Source of the DNA: Acidobacteriota bacterium
Lineage (GTDB): Bacteria > Acidobacteriota > Thermoanaerobaculia > Multivoradales > JAHEKO01
Length of the DNA stretch: 6,742 nucleotides
Direction of reading: 5' to 3'
NCBI GenBank assembly: GCA_030610025.1
Contig: JAUWSP010000145.1
Location: 1-6,742 of the forward strand
The notes under the pieces are model-generated. The model saw only the letters and a list, made by a program, of their open reading frames with translations, made no database searches and was not told where the DNA came from. The position numbers were made by a program, and so were the translations under genes. Positions 5,552 through 6,742 of this stretch are shown here, in pieces (position 1 is the stretch's first letter; every line of letters starts with the position of its first letter).

Positions 5552-6742
5552 ATGAGCTCAGAACCCGGGATCGTGTGCCGAGGGTCTCTCACCCTGATGA
5601 CGCTGCTGGTGGTGGGAGCCGTGCTTCTTCCGAGCTGTGGGCCTCGGCAGGAGGGCGAAACGAGACCCTCGGATGCCGCTGACGAGGCTCCAGAGGCCAT
5701 CTACGTCGGTAAGGAGGCCTGCGCCGAGTGTCACCCGACGGAGACCCGCCTCTGGGAGGGCTCGCATCACGACCTGGCCATGCAGGTGGCCGACAAGTTC
5801 ACCGTCCTCGGCGATTTCGATGACGCCACCTTCACCTACAATGGCGTTACTTCCACATTCTTCGAACGGGACGGAAAATTCTTCGTGCGAACCGACGGGC
5901 CCGATGGCGAGCTCCAGGATTTCGAGATCGCCTACACCTTCGGAGCCGTACCGCTGCAGCAGTACCTGATCGAGTTCCCGGACGGCCGGTATCAGGTGTC
6001 GAGTCTCTGTTGGGACACCCGCCCGGCCGAGGAGGGCGGACAGCGGTGGTTTCACCTCTACCCGGATGCGGCCATCGACCATGAAGACGAGCTGCATTGG
6101 ACCGGGGTGAATCAGAACTGGAACTTCATGTGTGCCGAGTGCCACTCGACCGATCTGAAGAAGAGGTATCTCGCCAACGAGGGCCGATTCGACACCACCT
6201 ACTCGGAGATCAACGTTGCTTGCGAGGCCTGCCACGGGCCGGGCTCACTCCATGTGGAATGGGCTGACGCGGTCGCCTTGCGAATGAAGCCTCCCTACGA
6301 CAACGGGCATATGGGCCTGGTGGTGAGGCTCGAGGATCCGGCCAGGGGGACCTGGATCGTAAGCCCCGAAACGGGAAGCGGTACACGCTTGGCGCCCCCG
6401 TTCGAGACATGGGAAATGGAGACATGCGCGCGATGCCATTCACGGCGCGGATTGATCTGGGAAGAGTACGAGTTCGGGCAGCCGCTTCTCGACACCCATC
6501 GGCTGGCTCTTCTGGAGGAGGGGCTCTACCACGCCGACGGCCAGATCGAGGAGGAGGTCTACGTTCACGGCTCCTTCCTGCAGAGCAAGATGTTCCAGAA
6601 AGGTGTGACCTGTAGTGATTGCCACGATCCCCATAGCCTGGAGATGCACTTTCCCGGCGATTCGGTCTGTGTGCGTTGCCACTCGCGGACGAAGTTCGCC
6701 ACCCAGGAGCATCACTTTCACAAACCCGATACGAAGGGCGCC
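5552..6742 (+). CDS. Multihaem c-type cytochrome lipoprotein (cytochrome c554-like), 3' end outside window
   Basis: The frame is open from an ATG at 5552 to the right edge, giving 397 residues and no stop. The start has an AGGGGG Shine-Dalgarno (5541-5546) five bases upstream. The N-terminus carries a signal peptide with hydrophobic core at about 13-27 and a candidate lipobox LPSC ending at Cys29, so the mature protein is probably an exported lipoprotein; Pro at the -2 position is atypical. Six CXXCH haem-binding motifs are visible: CAECH (57-61), CAECH (194-198), CEACH (224-228), CARCH (292-296), CSDCH (354-358) and CVRCH (373-377). Landmarks AYTFGAVPLQQYL, GGQRWFHLYPD, QNWNFMCAECHST and CEACHGPGS match a widespread family of periplasmic multihaem cytochromes (cytochrome c554-like N-terminus, often followed by TPR or other repeats). 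The last visible stretch, EHHFHKPDTKGA, usually precedes another CXXCH in that family, so at least a seventh haem is expected just outside. Role: periplasmic electron transfer; the partner is unknown. Cys153 (in SLCWD) is an extra cysteine outside any haem motif. Confidence 0.88.
   Translation, partial: MSSEPGIVCRGSLTLMTLLVVGAVLLPSCGPRQEGETRPSDAADEAPEAIYVGKEACAECHPTETRLWEGSHHDLAMQVADKFTVLGDFDDATFTYNGVTSTFFERDGKFFVRTDGPDGELQDFEIAYTFGAVPLQQYLIEFPDGRYQVSSLCWDTRPAEEGGQRWFHLYPDAAIDHEDELHWTGVNQNWNFMCAECHSTDLKKRYLANEGRFDTTYSEINVACEACHGPGSLHVEWADAVALRMKPPYDNGHMGLVVRLEDPARGTWIVSPETGSGTRLAPPFETWEMETCARCHSRRGLIWEEYEFGQPLLDTHRLALLEEGLYHADGQIEEEVYVHGSFLQSKMFQKGVTCSDCHDPHSLEMHFPGDSVCVRCHSRTKFATQEHHFHKPDTKGA

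Noticed and set aside
5558..6235. A 225-codon open frame on the minus strand under the cytochrome
   Set aside because: The opposite strand encodes an unambiguous signal peptide and three haem motifs over the same bases.

Overview
The window carries most of a Na+-translocating NADH:quinone oxidoreductase (Na+-NQR) operon on the minus strand and, divergent from it, two genes on the plus strand: a two-CBS-domain protein and the front part of a multihaem c-type cytochrome lipoprotein. Base composition is GC-rich. Na+-NQR together with a secreted, lipid-anchored multihaem cytochrome indicates a Gram-negative respiring bacterium. The sequence alone does not settle the phylum; Acidobacteriota-like or proteobacterial lineages are compatible, but that is a guess.

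Right to left on the minus strand (about 1-4686) the order is nqrA, nqrB, nqrC, nqrD, nqrE and the first 24 codons of nqrF. This is the canonical gene order. Junctions are very tight: 2 bp between A and B, an 11 bp B/C overlap, a 1 bp C/D overlap, 1 bp between D and E, and 4 bp between E and F. Strong Shine-Dalgarno sequences lie inside the 3' end of the preceding gene for nqrB, C, D and E, so this is almost certainly one transcript with translational coupling. The family's diagnostic residues are present: SGAT flavinylation motifs in NqrB and NqrC, and the paired membrane cysteines of NqrD and NqrE that hold a shared [2Fe-2S] cluster. The complex would oxidise NADH, reduce quinone and export Na+. 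The catalytic part of NqrF and any apbE or nqrM maturation genes lie outside the left edge or elsewhere.

Between the divergent genes, 4687-4931 (245 bp) must hold the control signals for both sides. I find no convincing sigma-70 promoter, but there is an imperfect 18 bp dyad (4801-4818) and a set of alternative inverted repeats just ahead of the CBS gene (4861-4918).

On the plus strand, 4932-5474 encodes a 180-residue protein with two CBS domains, likely a cytoplasmic ligand-sensing regulator. After a 77 bp gap containing a GC-rich hairpin, 5552-6742 encodes the first 397 residues of a multihaem cytochrome lipoprotein with six CXXCH motifs; it runs off the right edge. The region looks like a respiratory energy-conservation locus. 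I see no mobile element, RNA gene, CRISPR array or clear sign of horizontal transfer, and the main protein families are known ones.
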